A stretch of DNA of 64,000 nt from Ariolimax columbianus (GCA_036924085.1 JAVGWX010000018.1:26114563-26178562); one strand, 5' to 3'; shown: positions 49,901 through 56,711, counted from the first letter of the stretch. Notes: generated by a model not told the origin, from the letters alone. Translations and numbers: made by a program.

Positions 49901-52900
49901 TCTTGCAAATTGAATTTTCTTTTGACATTGATAAGGTCTCTTAAAAATGTATAAGGGCAGTGCCCATGAAAAGTTGACAAATATGTAGTTTATCCATGCA
50001 CAGTTTATCCATGCAAGTCTCCGAAGGTTTTAAGACTCTATATCCAATATCCAAACAATCTGTAATAATCCATCCTGGATCTTCAGAAATAGGAACTGAG
50101 AGTCTGACATGATTAGCATACTTAATAATGCTGTATAGGATGGTCACCTGGGATCAAGATGCTGCAGCGGTCAGCAACCCATAGCTGACTGCTAGCGTCA
50201 GGGCCAGCGAACCATAGCTGCCAAGATCCTTCTACACCTCCACGTGGTGATCCTGGATAACAGGCTGCAGCAGGGCAGACTGGCTAAGGAGAAGGGATCG
50301 AAGAGGGAATGCTAACCCGGTACTCAAAAAATGCTTGCTGAAGTCGGATGTGTTGTACCGAAAGGTGCAAATATCGCAGCCAAGCTGTAAACTACGACAC
50401 AACGCATTCCGTTCTCTGGACTACATTCTGCTACTTAAGCTCTTTCAGGGTTTGGTAGTGGGAGATTGAGAACGAACGAAGAAGAAGAAGAAGAAGAAGA
50501 TGGTCACCTTTGAATTAACTGCCTCTATGATCACACCATCTGCCTTATATCACATGCTTAAAAAATTCTTCTGAAGATAATTAAGAAAAGAATTGATAAC
50601 AAGATAGACTTGGTGCTTAATAAAAACTAATTTGAGTTCCAAAAGGATAGAGGCACTAGAGATCAAGTGGGAACACAGATTTCTTGCAGAGAGAATGGTA
50701 GATCTTGGAAGAGATCTTTTTATTTGCTTTATTGACTATGAAGAGACCATTGACATGGTGCAGTGGAACATACTTTTTCCTATTTTAGAACAGATTAGGG
50801 TGGATAGAGCTATTATTAAACTAATACTGAGCTTGTATGAAAACCAAACAAATAATATATCACTCACAGATGGAATAACAAACCCAGTTGCAATCAAGAA
50901 AAGGGTGAGGCAGTGATGTCTATTATCTCCAAGCCTTTTTAATCTGTATTCAGAGATGATGATGGAAGAAGCCACCAGAGATTGCAACACATGGGTCAAG
51001 ATAAATGGAGAATGAATTCTTCTTCTTCTTCTTCATCGTACGCTGTTTACAGCGATTTTTATGTTGCACTGTTTTATTTTGTTAAGCCTGTGGCTCAGTG
51101 TATCAGATTTCAACAGGCGTTCCTGTAGGGTTGCCCTCCTTAGCCTTTGGCTGTCCCCAGCCTAACTGTAAGGCAGCAGTTGTTTTTGGTCAGAGTTGTC
51201 TCTCTTAGGAAGTTGTCTTCCAGGACTATCGAGTCTTCCCTACTCGTGTCTATAGGGTTTGGCAATGATATGATATGATGGACTATGTACTAGTTTGTAC
51301 TATCCCGGAAGAGAGGCAGTCCAGTGTGACTGTGTCCCAGGATCGTCACGTCCTGTCAGAAACGTAGCATTTGCATGTGAGTGAGATATCTCTTTGCTGG
51401 AGAATGAACTAATTTCATCAAGTTTGCAGATAATCAAGCCATCATAGGTGGAACTGAGAAATCATTAGAACATCTACTCAGCGGGATCAACAACACAGCC
51501 AAGACATTTGGTATGAGGATAAATGCTAGTAAAACAATAGTGATGGTAATAGCCAAACAAACTCAAAGATCAAATATCAACAATTAGAGGCAGATTATTG
51601 AACAAGTCCAGAGGTTTTCATATTTGGGTCAAATTATTACAGAGGATGTTCGCTGCGAGGTTGAAATAAGAACTAGGATCGCACTAGCAAAAAAAAAGAC
51701 ATTCCATGAGAAACAAAAGTTTCTAACAACAAATAACATCAATATTGAGCTTTGGAAAAGAATAATTACTACACATATCTGGTCAGTCACATTGTATGGT
51801 TCTGAAACATGGACTCTTAACAAAGAGGATGAAAAAAACATTAGAAGCTTTTAGGATGCAGGGATGCAGGATGCAAAGAGTGAGCTGTACTGGAAAAAGG
51901 TAGATTGTCTTTGCTTGGTCATAACATGAGACATGGAGGTCTATTATTGAAAATACTAGAAGGCAAATTCAGAGGAAACGAAGAAGGGGACGTGCAAGAA
52001 ACATTTACATCATAGTAGGGTTGCAGACTTATACTGAGCTGAAGAGATCTGCTGGGTACAGAGGACAGTGGTGTGACATGATCATAAGACTTCAACACCA
52101 GTCTCTGGACTGACTAACCTGATGATGATGATGAATATCTGTTCTCATAATGACGGTTGCTGTCATGTATTCCTTCTCTGCATTACAACAATTTTTTGTC
52201 TTTAGCAGCAGCAGATATTACTAACAATATTATTCTCAACTTACCCAATTTCCTCTCGCAGTCTAAAAGACTTTGTCAGGTTCTGTAAAGATTTGCTGTA
52301 CTCTGCTTCCAGTTTAGACCTAAACAATGAGTACAGATCAAACTTCTGAGATGGTATATATTAGACTAAGCCAGACTACTTTCTCTTTTAGCATGTGACA
52401 TGCCACTTGTATTGGCAATCATGGATTTCCACAAGTCAATGTTTCTAGAGTTGTTTATCAATTGTGTTGCTCACTGTCTGCTAAGATGCTAAGCTGTTTT
52501 CATTGTCTCTTATTCAAGCACTTATAGATGTAACATTATTCTTAAACATTTCTATTATCATGTATACTACTAACACTGAAACGTACAACGGCAACAGTTA
52601 TACCCCTCCAGTCTTATTTCAGATCAGTTTTTTAAGCTCCTCTCAAGAGGCTCTCCTTTCTTTTTTCATGGCTTCTGACCAGATGGTCTTTGATCTCCCT
52701 ACTCTACCGTGCCTGGTTCCATTCTTTGCATGTCTGGTTATACTCTTGTTGTTCTTTGGGTATGTCCTTTCCATCTCCAATTTCCCCTTCTCAATTTCCA
52801 AATCAACAAGTTGCTGTGTTCCCTTTCATAAGTTTATATTTGTTAATACATATGGTCATCTGATATGAAGTAAGGTGATGAGATATATTTGGCACATGTC

Positions 52901-55900
52901 TGTAGTTTGGTTATGTCCTCTTGATTACATGCTATGATATATAAGGGAACAGAACAAGACATATTTTACATTTAACAGCCTAACCTTATTTTCATGCCAT
53001 GTTAATCCTTGCATAGACATTCACATCTGTTCCGTACTCTTTGTTGATGTCATCTCTTTAGTAAGCAAAAATGTGCACTTCTTCAATTATCTGGTCATTA
53101 ACCTTTGACGGTCATTCTATTTATTGTTCATTTAAATTGTCATTGATAATTCAAACTGATCTACTAGTTGTGTGTGTGTGCTGCTTACACTGTATAGTTG
53201 TCTATTATTTTCTGTATTTCTTGTTATTTATTACAGAAGTCAATAATAACGCACACCTCAATTGAGCGCTGTGTCGGGGAACTAACAATCAGGCAGCAAT
53301 GTCATATGGGCCTTTAATACAATGACATCCACATAATGTCACAGGTCAAAGATATTCTTCAGTATATAAATCATTTAAAACTTACTACTGTAAGATGAAA
53401 TGATGAGCGCTGGAGTTCCAGAACTGCCCTATGGTACCTGCGCAGATGGCCGCTCAACCGATGGCAGGACTCACTACAGATGAAAACGATATTTACAATC
53501 CTATAGCGAACAAGCTGCTCGTTCACTGGTCAACTCATGCCAGCGATGGTAAAGATTGGAAATAGAGTTGGGACCCGCACTAGGCTAACTACCTTGTCGA
53601 AGAAAGAGTCGATCAAGGTTGTTACAGAAGCCATTGATGACAGATCATTCACACAAATCAATAACATCTGGTTGTTTAACCAATGTTCATTGTTTATTCC
53701 ATTAACTTATTTTCTATTGCTTGTTGTATCTCTTCTATTCCAAAACCATGAGAGAAAAAAATGAGAAAAAATGTTGGAGACAGCACACATCCTTTTCTGA
53801 CCCTACTGTGAATTGTTGTTGTTTGCAAATGCCAAAAATGACCAGGTTATTCTCCTGTGCGCCCTGAAAAGGTCGTTAAGTGGCGGGTTGCAGTTGCTTT
53901 CCTCACATCCTGATGAAGGTGGACCAGGATCCTCCATGCGGTTGTGCTATGCTTAGCTTCATCTGTGTGTCACTCACTACTATGGGGATCACATCAATCC
54001 CTCACCTCGTTAGCCAGACTGCCATAAAAACAGCCCATTTCCAGGGAGGGCTACTAGGAAGCTAAGGTGAGGGTCCTGGCCAGTATTTTTTGCCTTACCC
54101 TGACTAACATGTCTAATCAGTATATTTTGCCTGACCAGACGTTAGTCTTCCTCCCCATTCCATTTGGTAAATAACATCTAATATGTGAAAATAGTTAGAT
54201 CTTGTGGATCCCCTGAAAAGATCTTAGGTACCATAAGTGAGGGGTACATGGACCACACTTTGAGAAAAACTTCATGTGGTCTAAAACTGAAGTAGTGATT
54301 CAGCCAATAGCAGTCAGCTGGTTGCTTTACATCAGGGTCAGCAGAACAGAGCTGATCAAGACTATTCCGCATCCAAGTGAAGGCTCTGGAAACAGACTGC
54401 TTCTGTGCAGCCTGGCTGTGAGAATAGGGATCAAAGTGGGAAGGCAAATCCAGTCCCAAAAATGCTATGCTGAAGTTGTGTCGAAAGACATTGATGTTGT
54501 AATAACTTAACTTAACTTAACGCCTTTATACTGGTTTAGAAGACCCTGCAGTGTCTGTATACAACCAGTTACATTTACATCACCTTGCTCTAAAAGCTAT
54601 GCGCATCCAGTTTATTCTTAAATGCATTAACTGTCCCTGCCTCCACTACCTCCCCCGGCAATGCATTCCAAACAGACACCACTCTCTGACTAAAAAAATA
54701 TTTCCTAATATTTAATCTGGACCTCTCTTTAGTCAGCTTGTAGCTATGCCCTCTTGTTATTGTGGGTGGCTGTATTTAAAAAAAACTTGTTATAGTCTAA
54801 TTTATCGATTCCTCTGATCATCTTAAAAACCTGTATTAAGTCCCCATGAATTCTTATCTCTTCTAGACACTGTAGGCCAGTTTTTCTGAGTTTTTCCTCA
54901 TAACTGTAATTCTGGAATCCCACTATCAGCTTTGTCTCTATTTTTTGTATTCTTTCCAGCATGTTTATATCCCCTCTATGATAAGGACTCCACACCTGTA
55001 CACAGTACTCCAATATAAGTCTAACTAAAGCTTTATACAGTTTGACTATCACTTCCTTGCTCCTATGTTTAATATTTCTTTTTATCATACCTAACATTGC
55101 ATTTGCCTTTTTCACTGCTACCTTAACTTGCTCACTTACCTTTCCTGTATGATCTATTATAACCCCTAGGTCCCTTTCCTTATCTATCTTTCTAATATTG
55201 TTCTCTCCCATTCTGTAATTATGTTCCATATTGGATCTACCCATGGCCATGGGATTGACTGTACATTTATCTACATTAAACTCCATTTGCCAGCTTACAG
55301 ACCATTCTCAAATTTTATCTCAATCCGACCTCAATATATCCACTTCCACTTTAGATGAGACACGACTGCATAGTTATGTGTCATCAGCAAATTTTGCAAT
55401 CATGGATCCCATATCAAAGTCCAAATCATTTATATATTTCAAGAACAAAATTGGTCCCAAAACCGAGCCCTGTGGCACACCACTTTTCACTTCACACCAA
55501 TCAGAGTACTCCTTATTTATGCCCACCCTCTGCCTTCTTCCCGTTTGCTAATTGGTCTCTAATTTCAAACAGCAATTTTGGATGAATACCATCTTGACCT
55601 GGACATTTATCCACTTTCAACCCCTCCAATTTTTTAAAAACCATTTCCTCTGTAATACAGATTGATCTTAATCTCACTGTATCCATGTCTCTTTGAAAAT
55701 ATCTATAGGCACTGGGATCTTGGAGCAGTCCTCTTTTGTGAAGACTGTGCCAAAGTACTGATTGAGTAGATTAGCTACCTCCCTATTCTCACTTATTATT
55801 TTCCATGTACTGTCTATGAGAGGGCCTACTTTGTCTTTCGTTCTTTGTTTATTTCTAACATAAGAGAAGAAGCTTTTACTTTTCTTGATCCTCTGAGCAA

Positions 55901-56711
55901 GTTTTTTTTCAAAGTCTATTTTTGCTGTTTTATTCGCTATCTGAGATGTGTTCTGCTTTTCCAAATATTTTAACTATGTTTCTTTTGATTTACATGCCTC
56001 TATATATTTTTTCCATGCTTTATTTTTTGCTCTTCTACATTTCACTACAAATCTAGTTATCCACTTTTTACGCTTGGGGTTTACCTCCCTACATGGAACA
56101 CATTCCTTTTTTAGCGTTTCTAGAACTATTTTAAAATTCTCCCACTCCTGTTCAACATCTGTTCCTTCGACAATATCTTTCCAGATTATGTGGTTCGCTG
56201 CCTCTTTCATCTTCTTAACATCTGCCTTTGAGTAGTCGTATGTTCGCGTGTTTATGTTTACTAATCTCACTGTAAACTTCGACACAAAGTAACAAAACGT
56301 CCTTTACAAGACGGACGCCATAGAAAAAGAACGGCCTTAGTGTAATATATGAAGCACTTAAATACAAGACAGTGGCAAACCTTTTCTTGAGGTAATCCTC
56401 CATTTCCTGAATCATTTTCTTGCTGTCCGAGTTACGTTTTACCAAAGCCTCATATCCTGCACAACTGCTCACGTTACCGCCCTGAATGTTATAAGAAATG
56501 CAATTTATACATTATGGTGTCTCTCTATTTCTTTCAACTTCCTAATTTTAAATGACTAGACAATTCTCCAGCTCGTAGGTTTTAAAACGAAAACTCACGG
56601 GAACAGTTCTAACAAACAAAAACGAGAAATGCATGTATTGACAATGTGACATACCCAAAATGACTCTGAATATGTATCACACATTTCACTTTCTGCATAG
56701 AGCCTGGACAT
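22740..56711 (-). CDS. F-BAR domain protein, PSTPIP-like; 11 coding exons, 340 residues
   Basis: Exons (minus): 56711-56655, 56481-56381, 52319-52245, 43679-43538, 41364-41302, 34766-34665, 31521-31476, 30997-30918, 29002-28904, 25944-25848, 22900-22740. All introns are GT-AG and every junction keeps phase; the total is 1023 nt. The FCH part spans residues ~1-80 (DTYSESFW, SCAGYEALVKRNSDSKKMIQ, LEAEYSKSLQNLTKSF). Coiled-coil segments follow (KFRSEIDTVAQCHS, VKRFKEEQVNQ, LENSRTAWERDMTSVCQ, LDEKRLNYLRQQLWV), and then REILEKCDIVSDIQAFIQEA. Order and wording match PSTPIP1/2, dimeric F-BAR scaffolds that bend plasma membrane and link PEST-type phosphatases to actin. Vertebrate PSTPIP2 also has ~334 residues and no SH3; PSTPIP1 has a C-terminal SH3, absent here. 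Introns of 0.17-8.6 kb are full of transposons. An SH3-bearing alternative end outside these exons cannot be excluded. Confidence 0.9.
23075..23535 (+). mobile_element. CR1 LINE 3' fragment
   Basis: RDINMLERIKKRSTKLMVGF and QNYSYEERL lead into the CR1 3' UTR and terminus (ACTGATTGTATACAGGTTCT ... ACATTAAGTTAAGTTAAG). Frameshifted. Lies in intron 10 downstream sequence, opposite the F-BAR gene strand. Confidence 0.8.
23562..23718 (+). mobile_element. CR1 LINE internal fragment
   Basis: ATGTACAGAAATCAACACTG to GGTAGCAGTGAAACAGG matches the KCTVIHMGRSNM ... VAVKKAN coding segment of the full-length copy, with substitutions. Confidence 0.7.
23740..24400. other. Intron 10 sequence, nothing recognised
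   Basis: AT-rich, with poly-T and poly-A runs. No conserved frame on either strand. Confidence 0.5.
24408..24762 (+). mobile_element. SINE-like family Y copy
   Basis: Starts GGATCAAGATGCTGAGCAGT, carries CTGCTGAAGACGGATGTATT and GGACCGAAAGGTTCAAATAT (shared domain), and ends GAGAATGAACGCAGAAGAAG. Confidence 0.85.
25045..25399 (-). mobile_element. Family X copy
   Basis: Antisense; from the CAA-rich tail at 25045 to the 5' end near 25399 (GACGTTAGTCTTCCTTCCC on plus). Contains the X centre GGGATCACGTCAATCCCTCA. Confidence 0.85.
25432..25735 (+). mobile_element. Family Y copy with internal deletion
   Basis: TGGGATCAAGATGCTGAGCA at the start; about 60 nt are lost after CAGCGACCCAAAG. ATGCTGAAGTTGGATGTGTT and GGACCAAAAGGTGTAAATAT mark the shared domain. 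Confidence 0.82.
25848..25944 (-). CDS. F-BAR gene exon 10 (residues 256-288)
   Basis: Acceptor TTCATCTAG, donor GTAATT, phase 1 out. Encodes SSESVREILEKCDIVSDIQA then FIQEARTGNRHP; matches the YEEVR--LE-C-ID-DI-SFIQ end of the PSTPIP F-BAR domain. Confidence 0.88.
26232..26475 (+). mobile_element. tRNA-derived SINE S1
   Basis: A-box-like GTGAGCTAGTGGTTGAG and B-box GGGTTCGCTCCCC make the tRNA head. The shared domain GCTGAAGTCAGATGCAGTGG follows, with an A-rich 3' end. ATACAGG(T/C)TCT flanks both sides. Confidence 0.88.
26550..26760 (-). mobile_element. LINE reverse-transcriptase relic
   Basis: The plus strand reads like antisense RT (TTCGATCAAAGGCTTTCTTG, then CTGGGCTTGTGAAATCCATA), equal to the AFDR and GF-KPR-T fingers segment. 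No open frame remains. Confidence 0.5.
27280..27650 (+). mobile_element. LINE C-terminal relic
   Basis: KKRTEALEMW, then RKRWTDNIKMWLGHSLTECN and PSLWIWHLMMI (from NLRCGHGTDDD-type ends) in shifting frames. The block -RRW-DNI--W-G-SL-EC is diagnostic of invertebrate LINE C-termini. Confidence 0.65.
27890..28112 (+). mobile_element. LINE 3' coding relic leading into a minisatellite
   Basis: LAGSQYETWKFFTEDTRE-like frames are followed by YAEMKRAAEDRVKWRDILRQ at the array start. The same ending (YTELKRSAGYRGQWCDMIIR) occurs in the LINE at 50630-52135. Confidence 0.6.
28113..28770 (+). repeat. Minisatellite of 10 units (67 or 62 bp) built from a LINE 3' end
   Basis: Each unit is GAGGACAGGGTCAAATGGAG, AGACATACTCAGACAACCTT, ACAACCAGTCTCAGGACTGA, TCAACCA. 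Two units lack CAAAT. The unit encodes EDRVKWRDILRQPYNQSQD, the last residues of the LINE. The array ends in GATGATGATGATG, the usual 3' tail of that LINE. Confidence 0.95.
28904..29002 (-). CDS. F-BAR gene exon 9 (residues 223-255)
   Basis: Acceptor CTGTTTTAG, donor GTAAGTA, phase 0 both sides. Encodes SIQTLDEKRLNYLRQQLWVT then VNMNSTLALDLDN, the distal F-BAR helix. Confidence 0.88.
29640..30660 (+). mobile_element. LINE reverse-transcriptase relic split inside its catalytic motif by a SINE
   Basis: After the SINE the frame reads YADDTVTFLNSIEGLVQLLT, later YFEYLGSLITNDGECAREIR and RQLSIAVQKLNSRHKTKKEL, then KILRTCVF. Stops and shifts follow, ending near RGRPRRRCTTDIKDTLNM-type sequence. 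Before the SINE it reads SPQFIPELRYAD. Confidence 0.8.
29720..29965 (-). mobile_element. tRNA-derived SINE S1
   Basis: The minus strand starts GGGGACGGCGTGGCCTAGTG then GTTAAGTGGCACGGCTCAC (A box) and has GGGTTCGATCCCC (B box). The shared domain GCTGAAGTCGGATGCACTGG follows. GATATGCAGAT lies on both sides, an 11-bp target-site duplication. Confidence 0.92.
30725..30870 (-). mobile_element. Decayed tRNA-headed SINE
   Basis: Minus strand: GGAGCAGCTAGCTTAGGGGT then TTAGATG (A-box-like) and GTGTTCAAAACCTC (B-box-like). ATGATGATGATG occurs on both sides. Family unclear. Confidence 0.5.
30918..30997 (-). CDS. F-BAR gene exon 8 (residues 196-222)
   Basis: Acceptor TTCTCCAG, donor GTGAGA. Completes Glu196, then SAYKNAVNVLENSRTAWERD and MTSVCQ; matches the VY---I-QLE--R-EWE-EH-TTC block of PSTPIP. 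Confidence 0.87.
31476..31521 (-). CDS. F-BAR gene exon 7 (residues 181-196)
   Basis: Acceptor TTCTTCTGCAG, donor GTAATA, phase 1 out. Encodes AKSKFVKAEEDADKA. Confidence 0.82.
31858..32205 (+). mobile_element. Family X, full-length copy
   Basis: GGAAGACTAATGTCTGGTCA to CTCATTCATTGTGGGCATTC-like end and ACACAAACAG tail. AGGAGAA occurs at both edges. Confidence 0.88.
32288..32620 (+). mobile_element. Family Y, divergent subfamily
   Basis: Shared core GGAAACTGGCTGCACCAG and domain GCTGAAATCGGATGTGTTGG then GCCGAAAGGTGCAGATATCA. Ends near CGTCAAAGAAGAAA. The stretch 32621-32985 has no recognised gene. Confidence 0.72.
33165..33476 (+). mobile_element. Family X copy inserted in a LINE
   Basis: Flanked by AGCTACACAGGC and AGCTGCACAGGC, a 12-bp target-site duplication with one difference. 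Ends CATTCAACATCAAATAAC. Confidence 0.85.
34178..34437 (+). mobile_element. tRNA-derived SINE S1
   Basis: GTGGGCTAGTGGTTAAGTAA (A box), GGGTTCGCTCCCC (B box), GCTGATGTCGGTTGCGCTGG (shared domain). AAATTGAAAA flanks both sides (10-bp duplication). Confidence 0.9.
34665..34766 (-). CDS. F-BAR gene exon 6 (residues 147-180)
   Basis: Acceptor TTTTGTTTCAG. Encodes MEKNYVRKFTERDAAEQSFR then EMNTQQLPSKEIEK. The donor GTGTGTG is GT but weak; frame continuity and the family pattern (YE-KC-DAD-AEQAF) support the end chosen. Confidence 0.85.
34905..35203 (+). mobile_element. Family X copy
   Basis: AACACTTAGTCAAGCAAAAC ... GATCACTATAGTAGTGAATG ... CTCATTGTTGGCATTCAAC; shortened inside. Confidence 0.82.
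35565..35880 (-). mobile_element. Dispersed repeat, probable LINE relic
   Basis: Shares TCAATTTCCTGCTGTATTGG and the preceding ATTCTATCCATC segment with 7289-7560. 35210-35560 holds nothing recognised. Confidence 0.35.
35935..36925 (-). mobile_element. mariner transposase pseudogene (D,D34D)
   Basis: Minus strand: a helix-turn-helix remnant (NWCRQFKYDCSNVADHPR, GRPSSECSDENAARVKKIID, KMTVAEICRSAKLNESSF); then VDETWVHHYDPESK with the first Asp (~36575), LLQDNAPFHKA with the second (~36300), and PPYSPDLAPSDFFLFSKLKK with the third (~36205). Exactly 34 residues separate the last two Asp. A frameshift near 36415 and stops upstream of 36646 inactivate it. Its 5' end is cut by a Y element at 36927. 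It sits in intron 5 of the F-BAR gene, same strand. Confidence 0.92.
36927..37135 (+). mobile_element. Family Y, 5'-truncated
   Basis: Begins inside the core (CAGACTGGCTAAGGAGAAGG). CTGCTGAAGTTGGATGTGTT is the shared domain; ends TTGAAAATGAACAAAGCCAAGC. Confidence 0.82.
37500..37775 (-). mobile_element. tRNA-derived SINE, family V
   Basis: Minus: GGGAGCCAAACTAGCACAGT then GTTTAATGCACTG (A box) and GATCTTGGTTCAGTCCC (B box). The body (GACTGGCATGAAATTGTCCA, GGACAATATGGGACAAATG) matches V. Confidence 0.78.
37780..38785. other. Intron 5 sequence, no gene recognised
   Basis: 37918-38110 is an unclassified dispersed repeat sharing GTCCCATAGCAA-ACTTG with 8715-8760. 38466-38492 is a short CA-rich tract. 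Confidence 0.4.
38790..39035 (+). mobile_element. tRNA-derived SINE S1
   Basis: GTGTGGGCTAGTGGTTAAGT, GCACGGCTCAC, GGGTTCGATCCCC, then GCTGAAGTCGGATGCACTGG and CGATAGGCGCAAAATAAAAA. The most canonical S1 copy on the plus strand. Confidence 0.92.
39120..39440 (-). mobile_element. LINE C-terminal relic
   Basis: The minus strand reads ELSERGQSLERPKKRFKDNL then K-INITNWENLAKNRSTWKG, equal to the RFKD-LK ... W--LA-NR--W block, with shifts. Further antisense relics with less signal cover parts of 39780-40140 and 40730-41140. Confidence 0.65.
40208..40558 (+). mobile_element. Family X, full-length copy
   Basis: GCTAACATCTGGTCAGGCAA to GTGGGCATTCGAAACAACAAC. ACATTTATTGA and ACATTTGTTGA flank it (11-bp duplication, one difference). 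Confidence 0.9.
41302..41364 (-). CDS. F-BAR gene exon 5 (residues 126-146)
   Basis: Acceptor TCTTTCAG, donor GTATGT, both phase 0. Encodes LEDQLQKSQSVKLSLLSKAV then Gln; compare the DRVQKSK-SL-KKA segment of PSTPIP. Confidence 0.85.
41448..41822 (-). mobile_element. Family X, full-length copy
   Basis: Antisense; ends at CAGATGTTAGTCTCCTCCCC (5' end). Centre GGGACCATGTCGATCCCCCA on plus. Lies just upstream of exon 5 in intron 4. Confidence 0.88.
42100..42270 (+). mobile_element. LINE C-terminal relic
   Basis: VNWEDNIQQYLKVQRLDWHS then NNNKTADRAVWCSL, and a 3' stretch AGACTAAGTGAAGTGAAATG. The motif also occurs inverted at ~42365-42410. Confidence 0.55.
42415..43015. other. Intron 4 sequence, no gene recognised
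   Basis: AT-rich; one 67-codon plus ORF (42474-42677) has no recognisable domain. Confidence 0.45.
43018..43260 (+). mobile_element. Family X, divergent copy
   Basis: TTAGTCAAGGTCTGGTAAAA and CTGGGAACAGACTGTTTCAT match X; the 3' third is rearranged. Confidence 0.6.
43538..43679 (-). CDS. F-BAR gene exon 4 (residues 78-125)
   Basis: Acceptor TTATCAG; donor GTAAGTAG after codon Ser125. Encodes VLEKALNKFRSEIDTVAQCH then the helix AAAFFQQLSDGVKRFKEEQV. Confidence 0.87.
43740..44110 (+). mobile_element. LINE relic, internally deleted
   Basis: KAAGPDGISIEMIEALKEFG (RT fingers) runs to SEFIMLPLKTKAINCTDFQT, then jumps to IGGKSGGQESQ and the HQDVVETQFD end also seen at 27500. Confidence 0.7.
45379..46246. 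repeat. 29-bp minisatellite, about 30 units, inside a LINE reverse-transcriptase frame
   Basis: Unit ACCGCTAAGATCTACATAGA then ACAGCAACA; a few units have GAAAC for GCAAC, one has AATTTCTAC. First and last units both read AKIYIEQQQ in the LINE frame, 841 nt (29 x 29) apart, so the array shifts the frame by one. Confidence 0.97.
46490..46742 (-). mobile_element. tRNA-derived SINE S1
   Basis: Minus: GGGGACGGCATGGCCTTGTG, GTTAAGTGGCACGGCTCAC, GGGTTCGATCCCC, GCTGAAGTTGGATGCACTGG. GAAACAACA flanks both sides. Confidence 0.92.
47085..47112. repeat. Short (GATA)n tract
   Basis: GATAGATAGATAGATAGA at the end of the LINE relic, possibly its 3' tail. Confidence 0.7.
47110..47660 (+). mobile_element. 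LINE relic: antisense RT piece, then sense C-terminal piece
   Basis: 47110-47265 is RT fingers sequence in antisense. From 47265 the plus frame reads YLGSTIDTSVGTETDVSANI, EMKTNTKLRLFDFNIKSVLF, then KLQSFVCKCLWKIMGI, QDMVMNTDLWERSQQQPVE and IKHRKWDWIRPGF: a clear LINE C-terminus. The inversion within one element looks like twin priming. Confidence 0.72.
47990..48480 (+). mobile_element. Possible hAT-like transposase relic
   Basis: LTELTLLFLQHVLSVLNTFN then TLFQSDESKIGVLLLEMDP resembles the FL--VLP-FN-LLQ--EP-IH-L segment of hAT-derived proteins. No catalytic or dimerisation motif is left; weak. Confidence 0.3.
48925..49556 (+). mobile_element. CR1 LINE 3' fragment
   Basis: HTGKVREKVQVAVKKANAML then NISHKSKEVIVKLYKSLVRP, LEYCVQVWSPY, followed by the CR1 3' UTR and terminus GTATAATAAGTTAAGTTAAG. 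49141 stop and later shifts. Confidence 0.85.
49560..50147. other. Intron 3 sequence, no gene recognised
   Basis: AT-rich; short ORFs without domains. Confidence 0.5.
50148..50502 (+). mobile_element. Family Y copy with intact ends
   Basis: GATGGTCACCT is repeated directly at both edges (11 bp). Shared domain TGCTGAAGTCGGATGTGTTG. Tail GAACGAACGAAGAAGAAGAA continuing as GAA repeats. Confidence 0.92.
50630..52135 (+). mobile_element. LINE reverse-transcriptase relic interrupted by a half-LINE
   Basis: RMVDLGRDLFICFIDYEETI (FIDYE-AFD type), ILEQIRVDRAIIKLILSLYE, LLSPSLFNLYSEMMMEEATR; insertion at 51017; then FIKFADNQAIIGGTEKSLEH (FADD changed to FADN), GMRINASKT, FSYLGQIITEDVRCEVEIRT, WSVTLYGSETWTLNKEDEKN, then CR--L-G-NMRHGG and YTELKRSAGYRGQWCDMIIR, ending GATGATGATGATG. 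Same family as the LINE behind the 28113 minisatellite. Confidence 0.88.
51017..51404 (-). mobile_element. 388-bp half-LINE: 5' UTR of the 18S-inserted LINE joined to a LINE 3' tail
   Basis: TGGAGAATGAA is repeated exactly at both edges (11-bp duplication). The minus strand from GCAAAGAGATATCTCACTCA matches 2420-2091 of the 18S-inserted LINE almost throughout. At the point where that LINE begins its ORF, this copy jumps to CGCTGTAAACAGCGTACGAT and a GAA-repeat tail, the terminus of the I/Nimb-like LINE. It has no coding capacity, so it must be mobilised in trans. Confidence 0.9.
52245..52319 (-). CDS. F-BAR gene exon 3 (residues 53-78)
   Basis: Acceptor TGTTTAG and donor GTAAGT. Encodes SKLEAEYSKSLQNLTKSFRL then REEI, with split codons at both ends (one base in, two bases out). 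Confidence 0.88.
52505..53260. other. Intron 2 sequence with a weak antisense LINE-like patch
   Basis: 52600-52850 antisense reads RHAKNGTRHGRVGRSKTIWS-type Arg/Lys-rich peptide similar to LINE C-terminal regions. Otherwise AT-rich, with no exon-like segment found. Confidence 0.35.
53812..54160 (-). mobile_element. Family X, full-length copy
   Basis: Plus-strand reading: TTGTTGTTTGCAAATG (tail), CCTGTGCGCCCTGAAAAGG, GGGGATCACATCAATCCCTC, and 5' end GACGTTAGTCTTCCTCCCC. Confidence 0.9.
54296..54495 (+). mobile_element. Family Y, divergent partial copy
   Basis: GGAAACAGACTGCTTCTGTG, GGCTGTGAGAATAGGGATCA and ATGCTGAAGTTGTGTCGAAA retain the core order; shortened. Confidence 0.55.
54507..56268 (-). 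mobile_element. CR1 LINE, 5'-truncated copy (~1.76 kb)
   Basis: The minus strand runs from coding sequence equal to VNINTRTYDYSKADVKKMKE (~56260) to the CR1 terminus at 54507. Open pieces 56285-55974, 55964-55674 and 55286-54744 are separated by stops and shifts. An AFDR/VPQG-bearing segment (~55560-55600) is deleted. An extra ATGGCC lies near 55242. It fills intron 2 just downstream of exon 2. Confidence 0.92.
56381..56481 (-). CDS. F-BAR gene exon 2 (residues 20-53)
   Basis: Acceptor ATTCAG at 56482. Encodes GGNVSSCAGYEALVKRNSDS then KKMIQEMEDYLKK and two bases of Arg53; donor GTTTGC. The core of the FCH motif. Confidence 0.88.
56655..56711 (-). CDS. F-BAR gene exon 1 (residues 1-19)
   Basis: ATG at 56711 opens MSRLYAESEMCDTYSESFW. 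The Trp codon is followed directly by donor GTATGT, phase 0. The Phe-Trp end is where the FCH domain starts in PSTPIP proteins, which supports this start. Confidence 0.8.

Noticed and set aside
50736..50999. Minus ORF of 87 codons
   Set aside because: Antisense of the LINE RT relic at 50630-52135.
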